A DNA stretch of 64,000 nt from Selaginella tamariscina (GCA_003024785.1 PUQB01000019.1:991002-1055001); one strand, 5' to 3'. Counted from the stretch's first letter, positions 39,401-51,199 are shown. Translations and numbers: made by a program. The notes: generated by a model not told the origin, from the sequence alone.

Positions 39401-40870
39401 TCGACTGCTTTAACCAATCACATCCCAGAATGATGTCAAAGACCTGGGAAGGGACAACCCTAAGAGACCCAGAGGGAAACTTACAGTTGGCACCCAAACC
39501 AGCGTAGTCGAAGTGGTGTACTGTGATACTGCACGAGACTGCCCATTACCATATAAAATGTGCAAGACCTTATCTGCACGTCTTAAGGGTAATGAGCACC
39601 GATGCGCTAGAGAAGTAGTTATGGAAGACATACTGGATCCTGTATCCACAAGCACTGTGACTGAAAGATCATTCACTCGTGCAGAAAATGTGAAAACTGG
39701 ATGATCTGGTGGAACTTGCAAACCTTGATATGCATAGCGGAAAAAAATGGAGGTGAAGTCTCCATCGCACGGGATCCCTCCGTCGCCCGTACGATTACTG
39801 GTTTTCCGCAACAGATCCATGCAAGAGAGGCTTCGTCATCTGGAAGCTCATCATCAGACATAATGGCCGCCACAGGCACACCATCCGGAACATATGGTCG
39901 CCAGCCTGGATGTGGTGGACGCCAATCAGGATACACATCGCATGCCCGCCAAGTATGTCCAGGCGCCCAACAGGCCCAACAATGAACTTGATTGGGTCGA
40001 CCTGCATTGTTCCGATTCCTCCTGTCACGAATCCGTGGATTTTGACCACCACGGGCAGGACTGGAGCAGGTGCAGGACGATTTCGTGGAGGTGGTCCACG
40101 GGGTGGGCCCCGAGGTCGACCACGAAAGGCTTGCCGTGCGGGCACATATGCAGCAGCATCAACCTCCATTGGATCAGCACGCTGAACAAGAGGAGCAGGT
40201 AACCCAAGGGGAACACGGCCCTCACCAGGCACCAACTCAAAACGTTGAGCTAGTGCAAAAGCTTCCTCCAATGTGGTAGGACGAAGAGCCCGAACGAATC
40301 GAACAAGTTCGGGTCGCATAGTTGGCCATAACATACCGAGCTTAATGGGCTCAGGCATGTTAGGATATGCACGCCGAACTAAATCCCCGAACCTAATACT
40401 GAACCGCATAACAGACTCACCAGGATGTTGTCGTATCGCATGCAGTTGTTGGAAAGCATCATCTGAATCCTCAACTTTGCCAAACGTACGTTTGAGGCAT
40501 TCCGTTAACCGATTACTATTGGCTTGAATCTCCGCAGCCAATCCATTATACCACTTGAGCGCAGGGCCTTCCAAACATGTAGGGAATTCTCTGAGAGCAC
40601 GGGCCTCATCCCAACCATGGTAACGAACAATGACTTGGAAATGATCAAACCAGTGGTATACATCATCTCCCGGATCACCACAAAAAGATCGGGGTCGAAC
40701 CCTCGGATTTGTGGCCTGTGAAGAAGATGAAGGAGTACTAGAAGCAGATCCCCCGGCATGAGGCTCAGGGGAAGAGGAGGACGACCCTCAACAAAGCGCT
40801 CCAACAACTTAGTTTGTGCATCAATAGCAGTAGCAATAATGCTAAAAGCCGTCTCCATGTTCATTGTCAT
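36342..40870 (-). CDS. Ty3/gypsy Gag-Pol polyprotein (with frame slips)
   Basis: The first Met is at 40870. Gag shows a retrotransposon capsid core (GPALKWYNGLAAEIQANSN, HPGESVMRFSIRFGDLV). A protease follows with LVDTGSS (about 39700). The RT-RNase H part is one open frame of 350 codons (39025-37973): KPDGSLRFCVDYRPLND, FTKLDLASGYWQVPM, an active site FIDD in place of YxDD, and RNase H with LRVDASDVGIGGVL. Integrase has the H2C2 finger (GGHLGHQ...CPIC), AVDLMGPF, SDNGPAF and HPQTDGLVERLNRT for the D,D,E triad, then a GPYRVL (GPY/F) module; no chromodomain was seen. Frame changes at about 40750, 39800-39100, 37960, 37300 and 36800 break the polyprotein; some may be sequencing errors given the otherwise fresh look. 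Confidence 0.9.
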
Positions 40871-40921
40871 GAAAAAAAAAAGGAAAAGGCGGAAGAAAGG
40901 AATACCCAACTTCTCCACCAA

Positions 40922-41122
40922 TGAAAGAGCAGATATATATTAAAAATGTCAGATATTAGCTACAAAAACCCTGCTTATATACAGGAGACCTCCTGCCACG
41001 TGGCACACATGCACACGTGGCGCTGACACATGGCGGCCAGATCACCACCCATGTGTCACTACGCATGTGTGTATATACACATGCGTATATACATTACGTT
41101 ACATAATATACAGTATCTTACA
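40922..41122 (-). repeat. 5' LTR of the Ty3 element
   Basis: On the minus strand it begins TGTAAGATACTG and ends CTCTTTCA. The interior just after it starts TTGGTGGAGAAG; this is not a standard initiator-Met primer site, so the primer tRNA is unclear. Confidence 0.93.
40974..41020 (-). promoter_or_regulatory. LTR promoter: two G-boxes upstream of TATA
   Basis: Reading the minus strand, CCACGTGT (41020-41013) and CCACGTGG (41003-40996) precede a TATA box TATATAAG (40981-40974) by about 15-30 bp. G-box/ABRE pairs this close to TATA are typical of ABA- or stress-inducible plant promoters. Confidence 0.6.
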
Positions 41123-41989
41123 ATATAATACTCCATAATCATGTATAACGGTTAACTCATAATGTATATAATAGTTTGTCCTAATGTGTAACATACATAC
41201 ATGGTTGCCTATTAACTTAGACTTTAAGCCTTTATTTACTTTGTCAATTCCTAGTAAGGTGAAAAATCATAAGAAATAACCTTTATTGGTGAATAAATCC
41301 TAGCTTTAAATAGTTTCATTCATATATGCCTTCAAACAAGTTCTATAATAATAATTTAACATAAAATTTCTCATAATTGTAACTCGTAAATAAATATTGA
41401 AATCACATCTTACGTTTTAATATCCTTTATTAGTTAAATCTATATATTATTTCTACATAGTAATTAGACAATTCTATGCATCGAACCAGGTTGTATATAT
41501 ATGAAAAAAAAAAAGAAACAAATTATTATTGTTTCTTTTCCATTTTAAAATGGAAAAACTTACAAATATTTAGCAATTTCCAAATTAGATCCCACTTTAT
41601 AATCGATTATAGAAAGAGAGGGGATCTCTCTCTCTCTGCATAGATACTGCTTAGTGATTCCACCTCGTATTCCAAAAACCCCGTTAACCATGAACGGTGG
41701 CGGCTTGGAAACAGCACTTGGCTTTGTTAACGATCTTGTAACCCTTGTCACTCTTTAACTTCCCTAATTATTAATATATTAATAACATATAAAATATACA
41801 TTTTAATTTTAAATCTGAAATTGCTTAACTAGAAATAATTATAAGATTCAAATATCTTAGTATTATCTTTTATACTATGCATGTTTAAATTATTAAAAAG
41901 GCATAAACCGATAATAACACCAACATATAATACGCGTTACCTTTGGTATATTAATATTGTAGTAAATGATATTTTACATGCATGTTCAA
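41123..41989. other. AT-rich spacer
   Basis: No gene recognised. A minus-strand ORF at 41560-41751 has a conserved-looking stretch (KPPPFMVNGVFGIRGG) but I cannot place it. Confidence 0.4.
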
Positions 41990-42268
41990 GCAAAGAAAAT
42001 TCGAATTGTTGAAAGGCAGTTCAGATTGCTACAACACAAGATCATCATGCAGCCGAAGTATATTCCTCAATTCGTTTTGGCGTGTTGCATTCTTCACAAT
42101 TATTGATAGACTTCAAGGAGGCTGAGCTTATTGAATTTGCTGATGTGATAACCGTCGAACATGAAAAATGCAGCTCTGTCTCAACTTGATCAAGGCTAGA
42201 ATGAGGAAGACTTTTGTAGAGGAGAGGTGTTAAGGAATCATTTGTCTCAATACTTAGCTGCTTTATAA
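41990..42268 (+). pseudogene. PIF/Harbinger (DDE_Tnp_4) transposase C-terminal remnant
   Basis: The frame reads KIRIVERQFRLLQHKIIM, then QFVLACCILHNYL, the conserved C-terminal end of Harbinger nucleases (hydrophobic-ACCxLHN motif). After a break it ends LRNHLSQYLAAL and a stop at 42266-42268. The catalytic DDE region is missing. In PIF/Harbinger elements this protein works with a Myb-like partner to cut at TWA sites. It could stem from the family that mobilised the element at 4115-6034. Confidence 0.65.
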
Positions 42269-42754
42269 ACCGTAATAAGCTTGCATGATCGGGTATCCAA
42301 TTTCCAGCTGGTTCATGCGAGAAGGCAACCGAAGCTACGTCCGTATGCTTTTCTCGTCATGTTGTCCATAACTCGTTTCAAAAACACAGTTAGCTTCGTA
42401 AACATGAAGGCAAATTCACAGCTACTCATGGAAAGTCGAGCTCTAGGAGCGATGGTAATACTCCCATGTGTGTGTCGGAGAGTTCCGGGTCCTAACTGTG
42501 ATAATTAGTGAAAGAAGTCGACGTTGAAACTCCATGGACATACTGTATCACGGACTGGTTCTTGGAGCTTGAGTGTATGCTAATGAAGCTCCTGCAACAG
42601 AGTCAAAGCGTATGCAAAAGCTTGGTTGGCAAGGCTGGCAGCACCAAGGATGCTGAGTCGGAATGTCATAGCGTGCACTTTGCCTTCTCCAACAGGAACA
42701 AATTTATATCAGAGATAATAGAGGTTGACTAGAACGGAGACGACGGAGGAGAAT
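42269..42754. other. Unassigned segment between transposase and PPR remnants
   Basis: Two plus-strand ORFs (42281-42508 and 42508-42732) with moderate GC content are present, but no family was recognised. Confidence 0.3.
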
Positions 42755-43200
42755 TCAGAAGAGCAGGTTGTTGCTTGGTTTTGCAAAGTTTATGAAAGTT
42801 TTGGTCTTGGTCTCAAAAATAGACCTGGTATCTTCATCACCATGTTGCTGACAAACGGATCCGACTTCAAACCAGCGGCAACAACCCGAGAATGCAGCTG
42901 TCTCCCTTGCAAAACTCTCACAGGCGTCCAAGATGACAGCGAACGTGAACTCAGTTGGTTGAGTTCCATCTTTGAAACAACGTGGACCTTGTGAAACGTA
43001 AGCGATATGAGATATGTCCACGGACCACCGTTTTCACGATTGTTTCTGTACACAGTTGGAGTTGAGAACATTCATGTATAACTCTACCACAAAGCTTCCA
43101 TGCTAGCGCATGCGATTGATAATGGCTGGTACGTGCTGTCCGGTTTGTGCCTTCAAAGAAGCATGAGTTGCTATGAAACACTTCACCATGTAGATTTAAA
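42755..43200 (-). pseudogene. Pentatricopeptide repeat (PLS-class PPR) fragment
   Basis: Minus-strand frames give GTQPTEFTFAVILDACESF followed, one base out of frame, by GRQLHSRVVAAGLKSDPFVSN. These are the hallmark PxxFTFxxxLxAC and GxxLHxxVVxxGxxSDxFVxN parts of P/L/S PPR repeats. Upstream sequence (43021-43200) is degenerate. PLS PPR proteins bind organelle RNA, mostly for editing. Only about two repeats remain, with several frame changes and no start, so this is a decayed fragment. Confidence 0.65.
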
Positions 43201-43382
43201 TTTAAACTTGAGTACTAAGTAGAGAAGGAATTCATCTTAATATAGTTTTCATAAGTGTAGCTTAAGTTTCTTGTGAAATCGTCTTAATGCAAAAACCCTA
43301 AGTCAAATAAATTAAACTTAAAATTCAAAATAAGTCTTATTTGTGAGGGCAAACATTACTTAACCTAAATTTATTAAGTTGA

Positions 43383-43428
43383 AATTAAAAATTTAAGTTG
43401 GGCTAGGTTGCTGTGCGAATGACCCTGG
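43383..43428. repeat. Possible Harbinger-type terminal repeat
   Basis: TTTAAGTTGGGC...GTGCGAATGACCC ends much like the right terminus of the 4115-6034 element (GTGCGAAACGACCC). No matching left end was found upstream, so the element would be truncated or its other end diverged. Confidence 0.4.
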
Positions 43429-43663
43429 CAAAATAATATCTTGAATATTCTGCCAAGACCCTTCATGTTTCGGAGTTTACAATGAATATATATATGTAAA
43501 GAAGCTCCAAAAACCAAGTTAATAATCTTGGTGCAAAGTTATAAACAGTTTAAACAACACCTTAAATGTATACGTGCATATATACAGTATATTCCCTTGA
43601 TAAATGAAAACAAACGTGTGTGTATAATTAGAATAAATTTTAATGTATCAGTATTGTGTATCT

Positions 43664-43730
43664 CACGTGGACAAACCGTCGGATCCTACACGTAAAAGTC
43701 GCCACGTGGATCCTTTCCAGGGCATAAAAG
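43664..43730 (+). promoter_or_regulatory. Polyubiquitin promoter: two ABRE/G-boxes and TATA
   Basis: CACGTGG at 43664-43670, CCACGTGG at 43702-43709 and a TATA-like CATAAAAG at 43723-43730 lie about 45-110 bp before the ubiquitin ATG. Confidence 0.6.
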
Positions 43731-43773
43731 CGACCTCTGTCCCTAGGGTTCTTAGTTGCAATCCATATTAAAG

Positions 43774-44435
<662 letters not shown>

Positions 44436-44962
44436 CATATTATTAATGTTAGTTAAATAGATGGGTTGGAATATATATAAAAGGGAATATAATATAACAC
44501 GTTTTAATTATTAGGCTATACGTTGGAGTTCAGTAATGCTTGTGTTTAATAATCCATAGATATGATGTTTTTATGTTATATATGGATGGATTATATGTTT
44601 CAAATCTGCTCTACGTATATATGATGAAATATATATTTTATATATAAAGTTCATATTAAAACTGTACTGTTTGAAAATTGTTCCATTCGTATTAGTAGTG
44701 TCCTATTTATATGATATTACTGAGTTAAATCCATTCGATGTGTGTATATAGAATCATTTTAATATATATAATGTGGTTTTAATACAATGTAATGTATATA
44801 TATATAATAACAATTTGTTTGGCAAAATATCTTGAATATCCTGGAAGATTCTGCCAAAATCCCTGAAATTGAAATAAATTCGATTTAATATGAATAAGTT
44901 TTACCTCGCCAATATATCCCAATGAAAATGAATTTTAATTATAAAAAACTTTAAAATACACA

Positions 44963-44996
<34 letters not shown>

Positions 44997-45154
44997 ACAC
45001 GCACACACAGGATCCTCACAATATTGTATCTTGTTCCCAATGATTCAGCCTTCATCTAAATACATATATACATATGTATGCATGCATACATGCCTACATG
45101 TACTTATGTATGTAGTGCATAGCCAGCAGAAATAACATTCCAAGTGAGTCTTTC
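44436..45154. other. AT-rich intergenic DNA with a (CA)n microsatellite
   Basis: A CA tract lies at about 44957-45009. A short motif TTGGCAAAATATCTTGAATAT near 44819 is repeated near 43427, right at the Harbinger-like end. No gene was seen. Confidence 0.6.
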
Positions 45155-45405
45155 AAAGTAAGAAAGTCCGTGCGAAGAACCTCCAATGTGCATGGCTTTG
45201 TTTGCTTAAAATTTTAGTGAATTAGAGAGAGGCTGAGAAAATGTATACATTTTGGTCGAATAAGGTTGTATTGTATGCATTCAGTACTATTATACTAAGG
45301 ATTATGTAGGAATTTGGCATGACATATGTTACTAATAATACTTGGACATAAAATGATTTTATTTCAGATGCATCATATATATCACTGAACAGCAAGAAAC
45401 CTATA
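45155..45405. repeat. Dispersed repeat R2, copy 1
   Basis: Matches 59745-59990 closely (for example AAGAAAGTCCGTGCGAAGAA with AAGAAAGTCCGTGTGAAGAA, and TAGGAATTTGGCATGACAT in both). It lies directly downstream of the LRR remnant; the other copy lies beside a protease-LamG 3' end. Confidence 0.8.
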
Positions 45406-46020
45406 TATGGGCTGTATTGTGCAGAGCCCCAGTTAACATATTGTTGCTGAGATCTAAATAAACCAAATTCTGCATCATTCTCACGTTTGAAGGAAGAGGG
45501 CTTGTCAGACTAACGTTACTAAGATGCAACCGTCTGATGCTCTTCATCTCACACACTGATAACAATATGCTTCCCACTGAGAATGAATTGGATGACAAAT
45601 CAAGCTCTTGTAAGTGCATGAGTTGAGAAATCTGTGGTAGGATGGAACTGTTGAGTCGGATGACACGAAGATTCAAAATTGTGAGGCTTTTTAATTCCCA
45701 AAATGGCAATGGTATGCCTCATGAAAGTGAATTCCATGCTAAAGTCAGTATTTTCAACTTTGTAAATTGATAAATCAGAGGTAAGATGCAACTATTGAAC
45801 ATGTTATATATTAAAATCTAGATGTCTAAGCTCCTCAGTTCCCACGTCAATGGTATGCCTCCTGAGAGTGAATTTCCTTCCAAAGTCAACACTTTCAACT
45901 TTGTAACCCGAGAAATTAATGGAAATCGAACTACTGAACATGTTAACATTAAGATCTAGATGCCTAAGGCTCTTCAGTTCCACAACGGCAACAGTGTGCC
46001 TCTTGAAAGTGAATTCCTGT
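45405..46020 (-). pseudogene. Leucine-rich repeat (receptor-like protein) fragment
   Basis: The 45709-45401 frame reads LKSLTILNLRVIRLNSSILP, LMHLQELDLSSNSFS, IRRLHLSNVSLTSPLPSNV, QNLVYLDLSNNMLTGAL, the plant extracellular LRR pattern (LxxLxxLxLSxNxLxGxIP). Upstream, two further diverged LRR-coding blocks of about 130 bp repeat the same words (near 45731-45860 and 45861-46020) with frame breaks. There is no signal peptide, transmembrane or kinase segment, so it is a partial, decayed copy. Confidence 0.68.
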
Positions 46021-46034
46021 CTATATATTCTTCG

Positions 46035-46125
46035 TGTGGCATAGGCATCTGTATCTTACTGAAAACATCTTCAATGGTTCCATCTCACCACTGATTTCTC
46101 AGCTTACAAAGTTGGAAGTGTTGGC
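46035..46125 (+). pseudogene. LRR fragment in opposite orientation
   Basis: The plus frame reads NIFNGSISPLISQLTKLEVL, one LRR unit of the same type, facing the minus-strand LRR fragment next to it. This marks an inverted junction. Confidence 0.5.
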
Positions 46126-46271
46126 TTTGTCACGAATCCAACACTTACAAAGAAGATAGTTTTGGAAGAATGATTGCTAAAATCAATGGATACGAATGCA
46201 TTCTAATAAAAAAGAGGAGATCAAATTCCTATTAAATGCAAACAAACTGCATCTCTACACACTTTTTCTTA

Positions 46272-46592
46272 CAAGACTTATAGTGCGCGGACCCGCAACC
46301 CACGAGGACTACGTCAACCGCGTAAACCACAAGACTTAGTGCCGCAGACCCGCAACGCGTGAGGACTACGTCACACGCGTAAACCACAAGACTTAGTGCC
46401 GCAGACCCGTGACCCGTGAGGACTACGCAAACGACAAGACTTAGTGCAGCAGACCCGTGACCCGTGAGGACTACGCAAACCACAAGACTTAGTGCTGCAG
46501 ACCCGTGTCCCGTGACTACGTCACACACACAACCACAAGACTTAGTGCTGCAGACCGTGACCCATGAGGACTACGTCACACACACACAAACG
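46272..46592. repeat. Minisatellite, six units of about 48-58 bp
   Basis: Units start AAGACTTAGTGC and contain GCAGACCCG and GTGAGGACTACG, with small deletions between copies. The array is GC-rich in an AT-rich neighbourhood. Confidence 0.92.
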
Positions 46593-46756
46593 ACAACTGT
46601 ATATAATGTATGTTTAGCGACTTTTTACAATTTGAATATTTAAAATATAGATGTTTATTGTTTATTTAAACTGCTGCACAGTAATTTAACTACAAAATAT
46701 TGACTTGTGTTTAATTTTTATTTAACAGTTTCGTAATCTAGTAATTGCATATTAAA

Positions 46757-47231
46757 TTAATCTTTATTATTTAGCTTTGCTCGGTCGCTATAGACTGTGT
46801 GGAACTGTCTCTGTGAACCTTCGTTTTTGCGAAGAACTGCGTTTTGTTGTTGTTGAATCATGATCCGACGTCTTGAATGAATCGATATAGTTCGAGCTTT
46901 TTGATGGTTGGCTTGTCGAGCTTTACTGGGTTCTTCATCCACTGTGATGTAAGAAAACTTAGTATATAGATATATGTTTGAGCATATATTTTATATATAC
47001 AGCTTATGTGAAAATTATAATGTATATATGTACATAGAGCTGTAAATCTATGCAGATACATACATATGTAGCTTTATAAACATACATACCATCTGTATAT
47101 CTATATCTACATAAAACGCCAAGTATATATCTATGTATACAAAATATGTATATATGTGCCATATATGAGTGTGTGTGTGTCTGTATAGCGCCCATACCTT
47201 CAGGCTCTGGTACAAACTCCTCATTTTGTCT
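46757..47231 (-). CDS. Small hypothetical gene, last two exons
   Basis: Exon 47231-47198 (NEEFVPEPE) has an AG before it and a GTATGG donor after it. It joins in phase to 46941-46757 (VDEEPSKARQANHQKAR... to a TAA) through a TTACATCACAG acceptor. The result is a hydrophilic, basic, Gln-rich tail of about 70 residues (QQQQNAVLRKNEG). I do not recognise the family. Upstream exons and the start were not found. The clean splice borders and continuous frame are the only support. Confidence 0.4.
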
Positions 47232-47585
47232 CTACTTCCATGAGCTGAAAACGTTAGCCATCTTTTTCTGTTGAATATATACTCGGGTACTAATAGAATA
47301 AGCTAAAACATCAGATTATATTAATATGGCTATATTGTTATATGTTATCTGTGTATAAAAAGTGTGTGTTTCTTTTGACAGACTTCTACCACACTGGAAT
47401 CTGCCCTAACGGATCTAAGAGCGGAGATATCCACACCAGAGAATGCTCCTGGGGGAATGAGAAGGTCACTAGTTTCAAATACTTTCTTCAAGTTTTTCTT
47501 ATGGATTGCCCAAAGTATGCATGTGCGCGCGCGCGCACGTATTTGTGTGATATATATAGCTACACATAACTCTGTGTGGGGGGTG

Positions 47586-49631
47586 CCCCACTGCTGAGCA
47601 GCACGCAACTGAACACTTGGTAGGTGCCTCACTACTGAGCGCTTTAATCTCATATTCAAAAAGAGCCCTACTATAAACCTTAACCCCAGAAATAGAGCCC
47701 TTAGAAGAATTTGTCTTCATCCTTGACGTCACATCCAATATACACAGGCAAACTCGACTTTAAGGTTCCCTCACGTCCCCAGTGTTCAAGTTCCCGTCCA
47801 CGTACAAACGACTATCTCTCCCATCTCTCACTGTAACAATGTTATGCCACTTACCGTCGTTGACCGACACACTTGCAGTAACCCGGAACTGAGTCGCATA
47901 ATCTCCATATACCCAAAACCCCTTTACAGTATATAACTTGTATTCTCAGTTGTAAAGATATCCACCAGGTCCCCTCTGCTGCACTATTCGGATGGGATTT
48001 TCACCCATGCCACCGCTCTTACCCGACAGTGATGCTTTCGTGCCACATGACACCACTCCCTTTCCGTTGAATGCAAGTCCACCACCTTGTTCCCAGTATG
48101 CACCAATGTGTGTTTCCCATACACACAGACATTACCTGAAATCTTTCCATTTGCTTGGCTGACAGAAGAGTCGTTAGCAACGCTGCCAGAGATCTCATCT
48201 AGCTCCCACCACCCAACAAGGTCCTGCATATTTAAAGATAGAGCTTTAGTCGGATACCATACAAATGAATTAACTGCACATTGTCCACGTGGAAGTCCAT
48301 GGTTTTTCACGCTGTAATCTCATGTATCCATTCTCTCCCCATGATGTACCCATGAATTCTTAATTATCCAATAATCGTTTCCATTTTCATCCCTTAAAAC
48401 TGATAGTGAAACTTTATCGTTACTGCATGAACCTCTGCATGTGAACATTGAGTTAATTATATGATATATAACTAAACTCTTCTATTAACACACACGCGCA
48501 CACACTTACACTCTTGTAGTTGTGGAATTCATCTGATTTTCCATCCACCACAGCAGTCACGGGCTGAATGGCAACAGCTTTGACAATGCCTATCATTACT
48601 AGATGCTGAGACCTTCTTGTAGCCGTCGATGGAACCATCCTGTCCCAATTATCAAGAGAATACAATCAACCTAATACTGTATATATGCTATCTTAACTAT
48701 TATATTCATCGAGAGAATGGAGATTGTCTGCGTGTGTTTTATGTGTGTATAAGTCATGCTTTTAAGCGCGCGTGCGCAAACAACATATGCACACGCTGAA
48801 GTACATAACTACTACTGCGGACCTTCTTTTTACAGGTGGCGTTAGTGCCCACGAAGGGGTAATTGGCGTCTACGTAGATGCCAGTGGCTGAATTTGCCAG
48901 ATAAAAAGAAAGCATACTGTGGAAATCCAGATTCACACCCTTTGTTCCGTACTTGGTCTCACAGTCAATCAACTGTTGTGCAGAAAGGTCAAGGAATTGA
49001 CCAGTTGCAATTCGTTTGGCTCCCTCGATTGCATCTGCTGTTGCAAATGCCCAGCTTCCTCCTGTACATAAACCACGTGTAAGCATGTCTTAATTATTCA
49101 TATACTAGAATTAGTATCTACCAATCGATTCAATTAGTTTAGTACCTCTACATCTAAACATTAAACTGATGCACACCTCTGTTCCTCCAGTCTATCGAAG
49201 TGGGAACAGGATCATCACCAATCAAATCTTCCACGCTTGACCTCTCAGAACTCTTCTCATACCTCACCACAGGCATCCCTGTATTAAATTAACATTGATA
49301 TATGTATGTCAATCCAACACACACACACACACAGCAGAGTACCTGCGCTGTTTGAGATATCAGAGAACTCATTGAGTCCTAGCATATACGAAGGAGGGGG
49401 CTGCTGCTTGTTATGCGTGTGAATACGCTCCAGCTTATTCCTGAATATTCTATAACGAAGCATCTTCTCGGAATCATGCCATACACCTTGTTGTGCTCAA
49501 CACACCAGTTCTCAAACATCTTCATTAGCCAAATCCTTCTTGGAGTACCCATAATCAACACTCGAACTTCGAACAGAAACTACGAACAGGAGCAGAGCAC
49601 AGAGGAAAATGAAGCTATATGAAGAAGCCAT
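47586..49631 (-). CDS. Papain-like (C1A) pseudo-protease with C-terminal LamG/concanavalin-like domain
   Basis: Exons about 49631-49343, 49278-49177, 49061-48833, 48639-48510 and 48434-47586. A signal peptide (MASSYSFIFLCALLLFVVSV) is followed by an I29 inhibitor propeptide (FENWCVEHNKVY, LGLNEFSDIS), then the C1A domain: PTSIDWRNRG, SWAFATADAIEGAKRIATGQ, LSAQQLIDC, DGSIDGYKKV, NDYWIIKNSW, ENGYMRLQR. The oxyanion Gln and catalytic Cys segment between DWRNRG and SWAFA is missing, and the NHAV His position reads NDKV; only the Asn in KNSW remains. With no intron follows a LamG-like module: LVGWWELDEISGSVANDSS, VQQRGPGGY, VNDGKWHNIVTVRDG, RLYVDGNL, ISGVKVYSRALFEYEI. Frame slips in exon 1, exon 4 and the LamG part (plus one stop near 47945) may be errors or decay. 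Likely secretory or vacuolar and non-proteolytic. Confidence 0.78.
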
Positions 49632-49919
49632 GTAGAAAAGAGGTGTCGTTTCACTCCCACGAGAGAAATGTGAACTTGTGACTTGTTCATTAATATGAAT
49701 ATACTGAATTACACAGATCGTCGATCCTTTCAAGTTCACATCGTACAAGTTTATTGCTCTCCCAACAAATATGATTTAAAAACCACATAACATACACACG
49801 TATATATAGTCATCGCATGGACCTTTGAAAATCCCCTGTACATTAGTACGAAACAATATCTTTCTTAGAAGAATTGAGAAAATCGATAGCTTTGGTGTGT
49901 GTTATAGCAACTCACATGG

Positions 49920-50540
49920 GTGTAGCTTTGGGCTGCTTCCAAAGTTCCATCCATGACAGCAGTCACGGCATCACTGACTCCTTCATTAATGTTATTATGA
50001 CTCTCTCTCTCTCTCACACACATATAATACATGTTCAGACAATGTTTTATACAACGTGGTTACTGTTAGAACAGAGCTATCTCAAGAACTGCCTCCCACG
50101 CACATACAGACATACTAAAGCTAACTATGCAGTGCTTTTAGCTATATCTCACATGTCAAACTCACTAGAACTAACCAGGAATTTAAAAGTGACACATGTG
50201 TATTACTATTAACAATATATGCAGCATAGACCTACATGTTAGCACTAAATGAGTTATATGACATCACTAATGATCTCTTTAACACTTGTGTGTGTGGTTG
50301 CTGGTTACGGAGATCATCCATAATCAATGCTTGAGGATTGAACAGAAACTGAATAGCAGAAAGAACATAAAAGATAATATGTGTGTGAAGACATTTTCAA
50401 CTATGTGTTATACATATTATAGCACACGTGCTATATCATATATATATATATATATATATATTCGTATTGGAGAAACGTGAACTATGAACAACCGAAATTT
50501 TATTTTCCCGCCAGTCACCCACCTGATTCGTTCTACATCA
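49920..50540 (-). pseudogene. Remnant of a second copy of the protease gene
   Basis: A block at 49938-49975 (CATGACAGCAGTCACGGCAT) resembles protease exon 4. A block at 50310-50365 resembles exon 1 (CATAATCAATGCTTG...GAACAGAAACT). The surrounding 50030-50540 DNA matches 58840-59400. Only scraps of coding sequence remain. GT and GA simple repeats fill 50540-50960. Confidence 0.5.
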
Positions 50541-51199
50541 TATTCCGCTCTCTCACGGACACACACAAACACACAGACGAAAATGTGGTTATAACATGTG
50601 CTGTATACATGCATAGATTAACAAAGTGAAACACAAATGTGTTTAATTTATGTCTTCGTCTCACAAACACACAAACACACACAAACACGTGATATGGTGT
50701 TTTGAACATGCATACGGATATAAACATTAACACAGTGGAAAATCGACCTTTCATGGTTATAAACATTGTGTGTGTGAGAGAGAAAAAATATATATGTTTG
50801 TTTTGTTACTATGTTGTGCAATTAACATTAATCATTCTTTAAAGTGAAATTTAAGAGCTGCATACATGTATAATTTATTCAAACACATTATATACATTAT
50901 ACCACATGCATCAAGTTTTGGCTTTTGGTGTGTAGAGAGAGAGAGAGACGAAACTTGAATCAAAATGTGCCAGAAGATTTAAGACAGTGAAAATGCTTAG
51001 TGATTGCGTAAGTGCATTTAACGTACTTAGAATATCCTAATATATATTTTAATATCAATCTTAGTATTTCTAATAACTCATAACAATAATAATAGTAGAT
51101 ATTGAAACTTCAAAAAGCATAATAAGAAAATATATTACTATAATAATACACATACAAGGTTTACCATTCATTATAAGTAAAGGTTACATAGAACGATGA
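50541..51199. other. Intergenic DNA with short simple repeats
   Basis: Contains CA/GT and GA tracts and AT-rich DNA. No gene was recognised. Confidence 0.5.

Larger units (their letters stand above)
36218..41122 (-). mobile_element. Full-length Ty3/gypsy LTR retrotransposon with short LTRs
   Basis: 4905 bp, transcribed leftward. LTRs of 203 and 201 bp at 36218-36420 and 40922-41122 have TG...CA ends and differ by few bases. The 4-bp ATAT at 36214-36217 and 41123-41126 can serve as target duplication. A purine-rich tract (AGAGGGGGGATAA on the minus strand) abuts the 3' LTR. Gag, protease, reverse transcriptase, RNase H and integrase occur in Ty3 order. LTR similarity suggests recent insertion. 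Confidence 0.93.

Noticed and set aside
41560-41751. Minus-strand ORF with KPPPFMVNGVFGIRGG
   Set aside because: No start context, partners or recognised family; kept only as a note in the spacer.
46232-46528. Minus-strand ORF of repeated GHGSAALSLVVC units
   Set aside because: Translation of the minisatellite; unit lengths vary so the frame is not conserved.
47381-47463. Plus-strand exon-like block with AG and GT borders (frame TLESALTDLRAEISTPENAP)
   Set aside because: No partner exons on this strand and no family recognised; the minus strand is also partly open.
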